From: Bugula neritina
Taxonomy: Eukaryota; Bryozoa; Gymnolaemata; Cheilostomatida; Bugulidae
Assembly (NCBI GenBank): GCA_964035545.1
Contig: OZ037765.1
Span: forward strand, 14,316,698-14,380,697
Reading direction: 5' to 3'
DNA: 64,000 nucleotides
The translations under genes were made by a program, and so were the position numbers. Shown here in pieces: positions 24,201 through 37,800 of this stretch (position 1 is its first letter; every line of letters starts with the position of its first letter). The notes under the pieces were generated by a model that was not told where the DNA came from, ran no database searches, and saw only the letters and a program-made list of their open reading frames with translations.

Positions 24201-25810
24201 ACTGTCGCTCTGGTGATCACAAAGCAAAATGATGAAGTTTTGATTGTTACAATTTTTCATTCTAGAATGACAATGTGACACAGTGCTTTGCATTGTAGCC
24301 TGTAGCTGTATGACTATCCAAGAGAGTAAAGGCAGATGATTCTAACCTACGCACAATCAGTCAAAACGGAAGGAATGTGGCTAGTTGAGTGTATTAGGGA
24401 AATCTGACATGTCTATGCTGAACTTGCATTTCACAGATGAAATACATAACTTACAAGACAGAAGGTGGCAAAAGTAAGCATCAAATCATATAATCCTAAT
24501 GACTCTATTAGGTTTTGACATGGCAGGCAAGTGCCTATATATACAGGAGTGTTGAAGAAGGTTTCAACAAGTAGTCAAGAGTGTGTGCACACAGAATTGC
24601 TATTACAATTTGACACCTGCTATAAAGTACTTAACTGCACACACCGTCCCTTCTAATGGGCTTATTCTAGATTGGCGAACCACTCCACTCTTGGCAGCAC
24701 AAAGCATAAAAGTGAAAGAGCAAGTGCTTCAGTGTTTCATGACAGCTACGAGCATATTGTTTTACATGTCACAAACATTTACTGTACAAGAATATAAGAC
24801 TGCTTGGAGTGATCTCATTACTTCAAGAAAATATTATCTACAAACTAATCAAAGACTGGGGTATGAGAACCAGTGCAGAGGCATTTCAATGATATTATAC
24901 AATTACATAAGAAAATAATGTATACCATGCCGGAGCACAAAACCTATGTTATTGCATACTTGTGTCAAACTTTTATTAATTTATAAACTTGAATAACCAG
25001 AAAACTTGACAAAAGTAAACACAGTACTTGAATCACTGTAGATCTACACTAATTAACCATCTCTGCAGGAGAAAGGCGTGGGATACTAGCTCAAATTATT
25101 TTAGAATTGATATTACAACATTGAAACTTGTAACATAAAATGTTAATACAAACATTTTATAAATGCATTAGATTATTTATAATCTTATGTTGTCAAAATA
25201 AATAGTTACATATTCAAGCAAATCTCATTAATGTATTCATATAACACTTTTACTGTGATTTTTGAGCCACAATTTTATTAACTGTAAAATTATATATTAT
25301 AAATTATAATTGTTAATACAAATAATCAATCTTTAGCTACAACATTTTACAATTTTATTATGCATCCCACCATGTTTACACTACAAAATGGTGTGTAAGA
25401 AATAGTTGTCATGACTTAAATTATGCATTGAAGAATACTGACTGATCTAAGCACCTGAAGTAACTCTCCAATTATTGAGAGAGCATAAAATATAATTTTT
25501 TGGCTTGAATAATCTGGTGTGTGTGTTGCAATAGTATCAGCACAATATAATTTTACAACCGAAGCCAGTCAATGTTGCATTAATGAAATACGGGCAATAA
25601 GTATATACTTGGCTGTTGAAATATAAATTTAAAAATATTACATATTAATTTAAATTTTCAACAAGCTACGGTGCAGAGTGAAACTTGCATGGAAAGCTAC
25701 TATGCCATCTAGTTACGATGCTATATTCCAGAAACTACTAGAATGTCTCAAGTACACAATGCCGGACCTGCATTTCACACAGTTTGTAGAATTCACCAGG
25801 ACTACACAAA
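21237..25810. other. Intergenic stretch between the Snail-family and CLC genes
   Basis: About 4.6 kb of AT-rich DNA. It should hold the Snail 3' UTR; AATAAA-like words occur near 21427 and 21823. A 111-codon frame at 24583-24918 opens with GTG just downstream of a TATATATA word (about 24536), but it has no recognisable domain and may be chance. The CLC 3' UTR should lie just left of 25811. No RNA gene or transposon was recognised. Confidence 0.4.
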
Positions 25811-28800
25811 TCAATCACTCTCTGGAGTCTCAATCACAACTGGATCTGAAGTGATGCCGTCTTGATAGCTACAGGCTGCAGGAGAGCTGCGAGCAGCAAG
25901 GGGTGACTCTTGTGGGGACGTAGCTGGAGACGTGCCACCGGCCCTACGTTTAGCCAATCTTCCAAAAGTTCGGGCAACAGCAGTGAACTTGCCAATGTTC
26001 TGCTGCACTTTGTCTAACCTCTCTTCTAAGTTAAATCCCATAAGATCTCTGCGAGTAATCATACCAACAACCTCGCCACCAGGGTTGAGCACCGTCAGGT
26101 GTCGCAGACCAAGTGTCCGGAAAATGATGTAAGTCCGATGAAGTGAAAAGTTAGACCTAACTGTCATGGCAGACTGGTTTATATATGGTCTCTGAAAGAT
26201 AATAAAATAATGTCAAGTTTCATACTGCTTCAACAATTACAATTTGTAGCAATTGAAAATAGTGATGCACTATGCTATCAAAACTTTCTAAAAGTGACTT
26301 TTGGCTATTAATAGACAGGTGGAAACGATATTCAGTGTATTTTTACATGTATTGTAGCAACTGCTGTCAAATGACAGTTGCAGCTTTAAAACGCTTGGAG
26401 ACTATCATGAAACTGGCATTACAAAAAATCTCAATGTCTTCTACTTGAAAACAATTTGATGTAATAAAAATGAGTACTGCACTGCTTAAAGGTAGGCGCC
26501 AGCACTAGAATAACTGCAACCAAGTAAGTTGCCGAGTGAAGCAGTTTGTTTCTAACCCCAACTCAAAGCCAACAGTTAGAAATTTGAGCTTAATAAAAAT
26601 TAGCATCTTTGAACATAGATGACTGCTGTTCTTACAGAATGACTCATCAGGTAATTAGCAATCGAGGTTTAATAGTGATAAATTAAAGTGTAAATTATTG
26701 CTTGAATGTTATATTAAAAGCTTAGTTGAAACTCTCTTAAAACAAATGCTCATTGACATTAAAAACATTAAAAACAGCAGAAATGATTGCTAAAAGTTCT
26801 CAAGTCTGAGCAACTGGGGAGGTGGCATTGAACATTTGACACTAGAATTTCAAATAGGTTTTGTCTATCCAACTATATAGGAAAATATCAATGCAGATCT
26901 GCTTAATAAAATTTTCAGCTAAAGATAGCATGGCATTGGTTGTTCTCTTCATGCTGCTAAAAACACTGCTATATATTTCTAAAACACTGATCTTCGATCT
27001 AATGATTTCAGGTGTTATTTTGCTTTGTAGATAAAGATTGTAACAGCCTCCTATCTTGTGTGATTTTCCACATTCAATCAATTTTATCACAAGATTTGCT
27101 CACAAAATTGACAGGTGATGTTAATGGTCCATTAATTTTAAAAATTTATGTGCTTTGCTACAAAGAATTTATTATAAACTAAGAGCTTTACATGCGCCAT
27201 CTTAGTTGCTGTGGGGGCAGAACACAACTCCATCACATGAGTATAGCTAAGAGGAAAACAAGGTTACCTACCAGATAGATCTTGGTGAAAGTATACTGAG
27301 GGAGGTTGGCATAGTCAAGGAGAGACTGTTCGGTAGCTGCCGGGTCATCTAGTTTGTCTATAGTCAGCTGTTCATATTCTACTGCTGTTACATCACATGT
27401 CACAGGTTTATTGGGTTGTATGAAAGATGCTTGATGTCTCAACAGCACTGTCAGCTCTAACCTATAGTGAATACAAATATGGAAATCTCAGGGTGTGCAA
27501 CATGTTGGCTCTACACCTGCAGCAGACTGCTATATACTAGGAGGTTTCTAATATGATGCTTTAAATCTTACAAATCTAGCACTAGAGTAAATTGCTAAGT
27601 AGAAAACATTCACATACAGAAATCAGAAATCATTTACAAAGTAGATAAAGCACATTTAGAGAGCTGAAATATGTAAATAAAATGCACTTGCAAGATATAC
27701 AAACATGACCATATGAAGCCATGCTTTAGTCATTAAAATAGTTCATCAACATAAGCCACAAATAGTTTTTGCTTGGTTAGCAGAGCATATCATGATGTTA
27801 GCTTTGTCACTGCATCACATAACAACACCCAGTAATGCAGTAGGAACATAATGACACACCTGGTTATTGTACCAACAAACACTTGGTGGCCTTTGCTAGA
27901 TTTACCAAGAACAGGGAACCCGGAGTGAGTGGTGTTGAGGAGAACCTCTGCAATATTCTTAACATTCTCTCGATCATCGAATGTAACAACATTGCTGCTC
28001 ATTACATTACCAGCAGTGTACAACTCCAGATTCAACCTACATCAGTGATATTACATCAGTCAATGCTATACAGGATGTTCTATGAAGCTAGCTTACGTAA
28101 AGCACTTTGAAGGCCCCATTATTAAGATTTATGCTGTGTAGTAAGAGATGGCCAAGTGTCATTAAAACATCACTGGATAATATAATATTTAACTTGATAA
28201 AATACTTACATTATTATAATACATTTTAGTCCATGATGTGTTGCAATATAAAGATATTTAAAACCCAGTGTTTTCATACAAATTTTTGCAAAAACTGTTT
28301 ATAAAATGATGCAAAATTTTAAAATCTGAATTAAGAACTTATTAAGAGTAATGCTACATCGACACAACATACCTGCGCTTTCTTGAGTTATACACTACAG
28401 GTTCCGAGGCTAAGAAGGGTATACATTTCAATTCTAATAGAGCATGGTACATGGGATGAGTGAAAAAATCACCAACCCATTTAGCTACCATAATAGCAAC
28501 CATGATGGGCAAGAGAAACTGTATATCATTGGTTAGCTCCATCTACATAGAATAATGTTCTTTCGCTGTATGCATACTTTATGAAAATAAAATGAAATAG
28601 ATTTAAAATAGTTAAAAATGATGACAATTCATAGTGAATAGAATATAATCAAATTATAATGCAAAGAGAAAATCAACTTATGAGTAGCTCAGCTAAATCA
28701 ACAAAATGCTGTCACCAGCCATATTAGCTGGGATTTCCTTTTCATGTTTATGTCAAGTAATTGATGAATAACATGACCATTTAATCAACCCTAAATAATG

Positions 28801-31800
28801 TGAAAATCAAAATATCAATATTTTTCATATTGAATGGTCTTCAGTTACATTGAGATTAGGAAAATTATTTATCTGGAAGCTAATTAAATTGATATTTTAT
28901 TATTGTTGAATACAGTGCAGTTGTGATCCCCTATACAGTAACTTCACCTATGCCCAAATTTTAGAGTTTGTCATCTATAACAGGCAGAAACAATAGCATT
29001 TGACATCAGGTTGCAGGTGTATAATAAAGAAAAGTAGATTAGGATATGCTTATTGCTTATATCAGTCAATTCAAGCATAAAGTAATGGAATAGTCCTCTT
29101 TTCCCATGGACAAAAGCTATGTTAGACAATCATTAATTCATAAATCACAAAGGCTAAAATATTCACTAGTAATAGTGCAGCTTCACAGGCAGATAGTCCG
29201 CCTGCTGCTACCTGGGCAAGACTTCACTAACATTATGGCTCTCAGATAAAGTATATAATAATACCTGGCAGTATATCAGTTAATGAGTATTATCACCCAG
29301 TAATATGTTGTATTGTAATGAAAATCATTGTATCCAATATAAACAGTGTTATAGTGGCATTACCCGACATGTAGAAGTTGTTTGTACAATGCATAGATCA
29401 TTACCGAATCTCATAGTGAACATGTATCTTATATTTCCACATACAATACTTATAGACAAGGTTATTGGAGCAGAGAGGAAGTCAGATAGAATAATGAGTA
29501 TGGAGCTAGTGATGCCAATGAGGATGTAAAGAAGAAGAAAAGGAAAGAATCTGGATACAACTATATGGCAATATCGGACAGTATGCCCACATCGGAGGAA
29601 CTGATTGTTGTAGGAGACCTCAATGGACATGTTGGAGTAGAGAGAGATGGTTTTGAAAGATGGAACGGTGGCAAGACACGTGGAAACATCAATGAAGAAG
29701 GAAAGCAGATTTTGAACTATGCTAGGGAGTGTGAATTGGCACTGGTGAACACATTCTTCACTAGAAGTGATGCTCAGACCTACACTTTCAAAAGTGGACC
29801 AAATCAAACTGTGATTGACTACATCGGGATTAGACGAGAAAGTCTTAGCAAGATCAAGGAATGTAAAGTGATCTGAGGGAAATCTGTAGCATCACATCGG
29901 CTTCTGATGGTTGAAATACTAGCCAAGAAGAATAAGAGAAGATCCAGAAAAAAGAAAGATTAGCTGGTGGAAGCTCAGAAAGCCGGAAGGGAAAGAGCCC
30001 TCAGAGAAACTGAGTGAAAAGCTAGATGGAATCTATACTGAGGAAGGATTGCAGTGGGCAGAGACTTATTCAATGGTTATGGAGGCAGCCAAAGAAATTT
30101 TCAGAGAGTCAGTGGCAGGTAAGCACCTAGAGACAGAGTTTTGGTGGTGGAATGAGGACGTACAGTCAGCAGTAAAAGAGAAGGGAGATGCATGGAACGA
30201 ATGGAAAAGAGCATGAAGATAACAAAGAAGAAGCAAGAGAACAATACACCAGCCTGAAAAAGACAAGCAATGAAAAGGTAGCCATAGCAAAAAAAGCAGC
30301 ACCGGAAAACTTATACGATGAATTAAAGAAGAATGGACCGAAGGTCATCCACCGCCTAGCTAAAACTAGACACTGGAGATCTAAGGATATTGATAGAATA
30401 CCTTTTGTCAAGGACATAGATGGAAAGATTCTGTGTGAAGATGAGCAAATCAAAAAGAGATGGAAAAAGTACTTCAATGGTCTACGAAATAATTAGAACT
30501 GTAGGGAGGAACTGCCCCCGCAGTTACCAGTGCAAGAGCAAATACTCAAAATCCATGAAGACAAAGTCAACACTTAGATAGGAAAGATGAAAACCAACAA
30601 AGCCACAGGGCCAGACCAGCTACCAATTGATATCATAAAGCTGCTGGAAGAAAGAGGAAACACCTGTATGATAGCGTGTTTGAACAACATCATCTCCGAA
30701 AGGATACCACTAGACTGGAGGGAGAGCACGATAACACCAATATATAAACAGAAAGGAGGCTCTCTAGACTGCGGAAACTACCAGGGTAATAAAACTGCTA
30801 AGCCACTGCCTTACACTATTGGAGAGGATAATTGAGCAGAGAATCAAAGTATTAGTTACAATCAAGCAAAACCAGTATGGATTTCAGAAGGGGAAATCAA
30901 CTACAGAGCTGATGTGCTGCTTCAGAATTCTGCAGGAGAAACACAGAAAATACAACAAAGCGCTTCATATGGTGTTAGTGAACCTTGAAAAAGCCTACGA
31001 TACTATACCATGTGGCTTTGCTTACGAAAGCAAATGCTTCTAGAGCAGTACATCGACATCATTAAAGACATGTGCAAAGACTGTAGCACCAGTGTTAGGA
31101 CCGACTCTGGGTTGGCAGACAAGATCCAAAGTGAAGTTGGATTGCATGAGGGATTGGCACTAAGCCTCCTGCTATTCATTATAATAATAGATGTTCTAGC
31201 AGAAGACATCAACGAGTACAGCCCATTGGCAATGCTATTTGCCGGTGATCTGGTCCTTTGCGATAGTGATAGGGAGAGACTAGAAAGAAGGTTAGATATA
31301 TGGATAGAGAAGATAGAGGCAGCTGGATTGAAGATAACCCGAAAGAAAACAGAACTTTGCCAGCCGTTGGAGACCAAGAAAACATTAGGATGAAGAAGTA
31401 TGGCAGTCAAGAAATGGAAAGCCTGCCTAAATGTTCTCAGTTCAAGTACTTGGGCACAACAATCCAGCAAGATGAAGGTTGCCGCAAGGAGACTGAGCTG
31501 AGAATATCCAAGGCTTGGAATAAGTAGAGAGAGCTGACTGGTGGGCTCTGCGACAAAAAATGCCTACTAAACTGAAAGTGCTGATTTATAAAACAGCTAT
31601 CAGACCAGTTCTGCTATATAGAAATGAGACATGGCCCATCACAAGATCTCTGGCTGATAAGATGTTATCCTGTGAGATTCGCATGTTGAGATACTGCTTG
31701 AATATAAGTTTAGAGGACCATGAGACAAACGAAAAAATAACAGCAGAAGCCAGAGTGATGGTATGGGCATGCTAAACGGAGAGAAAATGAAGACAACATC

Positions 31801-34800
31801 TGGAGAGTGGCAGAGATGACAGTTGAAGGACTTCGACTTAGGGGTAGACCAAAGCAAAGATGGTGCGACACAATAAACTCAGACCTTAGATGGCTTGATC
31901 TAGATGGTACAGATGCTGAAGATTGAGTGCAATGGAGGAGTTTGGTAGAACTTGGTATCAGACAGAAACCCGCCACCCGAAAGGTGACCTTACAATACTT
32001 ACAGACATCAGCTAGCCTACTAGTAGTACAATACACAAGAACTGAACAGTGGCTCTATAACTACCACCGCCACCTATCACTATCACCACTACCACTACCA
32101 TGACTATAACTCAATTATCATTGCTATGAATGCCACGACTTCCACTACCACTACTAACACTACCACTACTACTATCTTACACTATCACTACAACTATTCT
32201 CTCAACCCCATAAGATAATGTACTACTCGTACTGAAGATATTCCTTCGCCCACATACCATGATTACAGTGAGTGACATGGTAAGTCTAGTCACACCTCCA
32301 AAGAATGATGCTGCACCTATGAGAGCCATAGCCCCTGGATCTATCCATGCCCAGAGAGTATTACCAATAAATACACCAAACATTTTCACCATTGCAATGC
32401 CAATCATACGCCCATATATAGCGCCAATCAACCTGCGGTATAAGCAAAAGCCTGAATTACCTTCACGTGAATTATAATGGAAGTTTAGTAAAAACCAGAA
32501 TAAACGTGTGACAGTGTAAAGTACTTACAGCATCGGCACCACCAGTCCACTAGATATTGCAGTGCCAGCCGACCAGCACGCACACAGGAAGTAGACCGCG
32601 AAAACCGCTAAGAGAGGGAAAAATTCGAATTCAGTGTGAGTTTCTCGAGAGAATAGTCGTTTGATAGCTCTTTCTCCGTTAGTCATTAGAAGTGTTGAGA
32701 CTGCACAGCAACCAGAGCAAGTCATAACATGTATTAAAGAAGCACATACAATGCAAAAGCATGTTTTGTAATCAAATAAGTATATGCGAAGTGAGGCAAT
32801 GCTACGCAGTTATATAATAATATAGGCAATAATATATTTTTATGGTGATGACAAAAAGCAAGACTACTATATGTACCTTGGTTGTATGTTTTATTAGTAA
32901 ACACAGCAGTTTGATCAGTGCTGTTCAGCACAACTCCCGGAGGACAATTGTAAAACTGGGTGTCGGAGATGTTAGCTAGCCAACTGAGGCTTCTTCCAGC
33001 AGATTGTTTTTCACACCATAACTGCTCCCTAATCATTACATAAATTATAAGATAGAGATATTACTCAACATATAACCATACAGGGGCATCGAATTAGCAG
33101 AGCTTCTACAGACAGGTATATCAAGGTTAACTTTGTAGCTACACCTCACATCATGTGAAGGTAAAATTGATCCGAAATCATAAAACAATTAAATAAAGCT
33201 ACATACTGTTCTATGCACATATTATTTTATGAATACTATTTAAATACCATAATGGTGAAAAGCACCTTACTGATCTAGAGACTAAATTATTAATAATAAA
33301 ACTATCTTATGGAAAAAATTATTACATCTATGTACCCCATAAAATTACCATAACATGTTAATAGGAAATTTGTAAATATATATGAGCTGGAAATATGTTT
33401 CTAGAAATCTAGAGTCTACTGGCATTTTGATGTGTTTACTCACCAATAAATTGGGACCAGAGTTCAATTAGATAAAACTTTAGATTATTTTTTAATAACT
33501 TTGGCCTACTTCAACAAAAAAATAATAATATCACTTCAGTTACTGAAATTATGTTTTCTCTTAGATGCTAAACCAAAAAAAAACTCAGATTTAATTTTCT
33601 TGACTTCATTTATAAATAAACACATAAAATCAGAAGCAGACATTAAAATTCTTGAGATTTAAATAAAAACACATTTCAATTTCATGAAACAGAGCTATTA
33701 TAACAAAAAATTCTGACAAAGTTTTGACATTTTCATACATGTAGAGATATCAAATTACAAAACATTTATTAGCATTTTTGAGATGATAAAAAGTTGATTT
33801 GGTAACAGAAAGTTATTCTAACTTTTCTGATACCTGAAAAAGAGCATTTTAAAGGGTTTTAGTCTTAGAAATAATTCTACAATTGCTGATCATATATTTT
33901 GTCTGAATAATTAAGATGTTAGTGCTTTAGTGAAATGGTTATGTGATCAGCTTTCTAGACTTACTGGGTTATGAAAATGCCATGTCCTGTTTAAACATTT
34001 CAAGTTTTGCATTATTTTGGAACCGCTGCAAAGTAGTAAGTACAGTTCACCATCAGTATTACAACGTGAACAACTTTCAAAGAAGATAGTGAAGACATTT
34101 TATTTATAAAGAAATAATAAAACTAACCCTGTTGTTTGATTGCTCTTAACCATACACTGAAAAGGAGTGCAGGGGAAAGCTGCAGGCAAAAACACTGATA
34201 TTGATATATAGAGTGTCTGAAACAAAAAGTACAAATATTGACTGCAAACATATGCTTTACATGATGTTTCAACATAGACTGTGGTGGTGAATAATATAAG
34301 ACAAAGAACCAGTATCAGAACAACTAATTACAGTAACATTGGAGCTAACGCATGTAAAATAATGCTATCTAATATGGATTTATAACCACTAAATACAGAT
34401 TATAATTTAAAAACTTTTTTACTATTTGTTTCTAAACTTATAAAATTAAACTTGGTAAGCAATCAAATTAAAAAGTAATGAAAATATTGTATGCTTTCTA
34501 AAACCACTAAAAGAAGGGAAAAAAGGTAACTAACTATTCTACCAGGATGATTAGTGGCTCCAATACTCTGCAAAGCTTTTGCAAATGTGAAGATGCAATA
34601 CTGGAGAGAATTCTCTTCCTGGCCCTGGCAATCTTGAGGTTGATGATTGTAAATACACCACCCAGTGTTCCTCCCAAAACACCAATCAGTATAGTCGGCA
34701 CAAACACAGCAATATGGAAATCAAATCCTTGATATACCTGAAACAACCGCACAAATCAAGTGCAAATATCTAAGCTACAGTCATAATTTTTTATATACTT

Positions 34801-37800
34801 TTGAATATTTGATTATAGAATTACAATGGACAAAAATTTGCAAATTAATATTGAGTAATGTTGAAGAAATATTGATATCTAATTTAAACTCTAAAATTCT
34901 TTACATCTGCAAACTAGTAAAATTAATATTAAGTGAAAAAGTAAATTATATAACTGCATTCATTAGATTACCATCGTTGATTTCTAAAATTAGAAGATCA
35001 GGTAAACTTCTCAATATTACAGAACATTATAAATCAGTTACACAAAAATAACACTTTCAAAATTATTTTCACAACACAATAAATTAAAATTCAAGTATAA
35101 GCTTAGAGTTATCTTCTCCAAGATAGACAAGACCAATTAATGCAAGCAGTTTGTGTGCAATAATCATGCACACTGGTTACTGGAGTGCTACATTGCTTAT
35201 GCATATAACATTTATATCAGCACAGCTGTAATGAAACAATGAAATTATTTATGATTGCAAAATACTTCATTTTGACATACTTTGAATAAAATAAATTGTG
35301 TAGACTTGAACAAACCAAAACTGCCAGTAAAATCAAATCCTTTGAAGGCTGAATTAAACAGACTTGAAGTAAATACAGAAATCATACAACAGAAGAAAAT
35401 CTGCCAGCTGAGTTTGTCATTCCAGAAAGAGGAGACCTACAAGTAGTTGAACATACTCTACAAACAATTCCTCACTTTACGATTAACTTAATCACTTCAG
35501 TACAAGAAAGAGTAAAATGTGAAATATGATTTAAATTTTAAACTAAAGTTGCAACATAAACTATTTTACAAATTGCTTTGAAAAACTTCATCATTTATGA
35601 AAAAACTTTCTGCAATTTTCACATGTATTTCAATTAGTTGATGATTTCTTGGTGCTTAGAAATTCAGGTTGTCCATCCTCACAGTTTCCTGCAAAGACCT
35701 ACTGTTTTAACTCAGTGGTTCAGAGTATACATTAACTTTTTAAAATAGAGTAAAAGTGTCTACATAAATAGACACCAAAGAATTTCGCCTATGAATAAAA
35801 ATCTGCTATGATAACTTTAACAAGTTTATCACCACTAGTTTTACATAAAGAATGCCGTTGCAATGCCAATCACCCTCAACTTGTACGTTTGTAAGAGTAG
35901 CTACAAATGTCTTCTTCACTTTTTCATAATTGGTGTTTGTTTTGAAACGGAGTGTTTGTAATTAGCTTGTATCAATACGTTGCATTTGTATCCAAGACAG
36001 TTGAAAAAGTGAGATAGCATATTAAAAAGGGTATAAGAACAAAAATACTATAACTTCCGTAAAAAGATGAGAAATTAGAAAAAGTTAATGGATTTTTTGC
36101 AATACCTCTAAAGGGTTTCAACATTTAAACTTAATTTCCTTATTTTATATACAACTGCAAACATCATTGAAAATATTTTACTTTGGAACAAACTAAGAAA
36201 AAACCTCGCTTAAATAATAAATTGACTTGATCTACCTCTTCCATGGAGAAAAGTAATCCACCCACTGGTGCACCAAATGCAGCTGAAACCCCAGCAGCTG
36301 CCCCAGCAGATACAAAGTTTCTCCTACAATGTGTAATGAAAGTTATAATGACATTCCTAGAGCCCAAATATTTATGACATAGGCATATAAATGTTCACAA
36401 ATATGTATAACTTCTGCACTGCTGGAGCTGTATAATCTTTGTTAGAAGATTTACTGTTTTTGAGATAGTGCAAATTATTTGAGCAAGATTATAGAAGTAG
36501 CTTTGTCAATGTAAACACATGGGATAGAGGTTGACATTTCCAATCATTTCCTAGGTGCAATAAGTATCTTGAAATTATGTGAAATAGATTAGTAGTAGAG
36601 TACTAAGTAAAATTGGTGAGGTGCCATACTTTGACTTTATCCACATCAAACTAATCTTCACAGAATTACTTGCTGGCTCAGTGGGTTGACTATTACAGAA
36701 CGAGATAAAATGACTCAGTAATATCTAGATTTGTTAATTGCTAATTGTGTAACTACATTGCTATTCTAACTACATAACTACATAGGTGTCTGCAAAAACC
36801 ATGCATATGTTATTCAGTAAACTGTCATAAATCTGCAAACTTACATTTACAGAAACATATCAACAAAATGTTTTGCATACGTTGGATTTATTAAAGATAC
36901 AAACCGATCTTCAGAATTTCTAAATCTTTCAAAAAATGGCAATTGAACCTTCAAAGTATCGGATTTAAATTGGCTAATTCCAGCGCCTACCAGACTTCTG
37001 TAACACAACATACAGAGCACAGTGTAAAGAGCATCCGAAAACAGCTACTATTGCCTACACAGAAAATCTGTAAATTATGTTGCTCTGGTAAGACAATAGG
37101 CAATACATCAGCAAACCCTCAATATTGACATTTTTCATTGAGTGTGACAGAAACTTGAACAACTAATCTATACTTCAAAACTTGTTATGAAACAACTATG
37201 TGTTGGGAAAACATGCTGCACATAGTTTAAATACTGTGACAGTTCACTAAAAAGTTGCAATGATTTAAGAATTACGCAGTAGAGCTTTGTAGCGGGATAT
37301 TGTAACATATTGATCAGCCGATTGTACTGCACATGACTTAATGACCCTGGCTAACTTCCTTTTCTGTTTTAACAATTATGGTGAGGTTAGTTATTCCTAG
37401 TTATTTCATGAAGTAGTTATCAGTTCCTCATGAATTCGTAATAGGCATAGAAAAGGCCCACACATATTATGTTCTCCTATGTAACTAGACAGTCATAACT
37501 GCTTTTAGCAATACTTGTTACACACTTCTGTGTTCATCTTATCATTTTTTGGCATTTTCTGTAAAACTTTCTACATGTTACATCTACAACACAAGTTATG
37601 TTACATTTAGCCCGTGGTGTCCATGGGACAACATTGTTTACTATCAATATCCCAAGGTTTTTTTTCAACTCTGACAAGTAGAATATTACAAAGGGTTATG
37701 GGGTTGAAGATCTGCAGCTACACTGTCTATTGTCTAAGCATTGAGCTCAAACTATTTCACACCACACATAAAACCCTACTAGTTTATTGCATAACCATAT

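Noticed and set aside
24583-24918. 111-codon plus-strand frame downstream of a TATATATA word
   Set aside because: It starts with GTG, has no recognised domain, no splice context and no other support; mentioned only within the intergenic entry.
29349-29807. 152-codon minus-strand frame over the LINE endonuclease region
   Set aside because: It is the antisense shadow of the RTE-like element, whose plus-strand frame has clear endonuclease motifs.
31003-31470. 155-codon minus-strand frame
   Set aside because: Antisense to the reverse transcriptase remnant and without domains.
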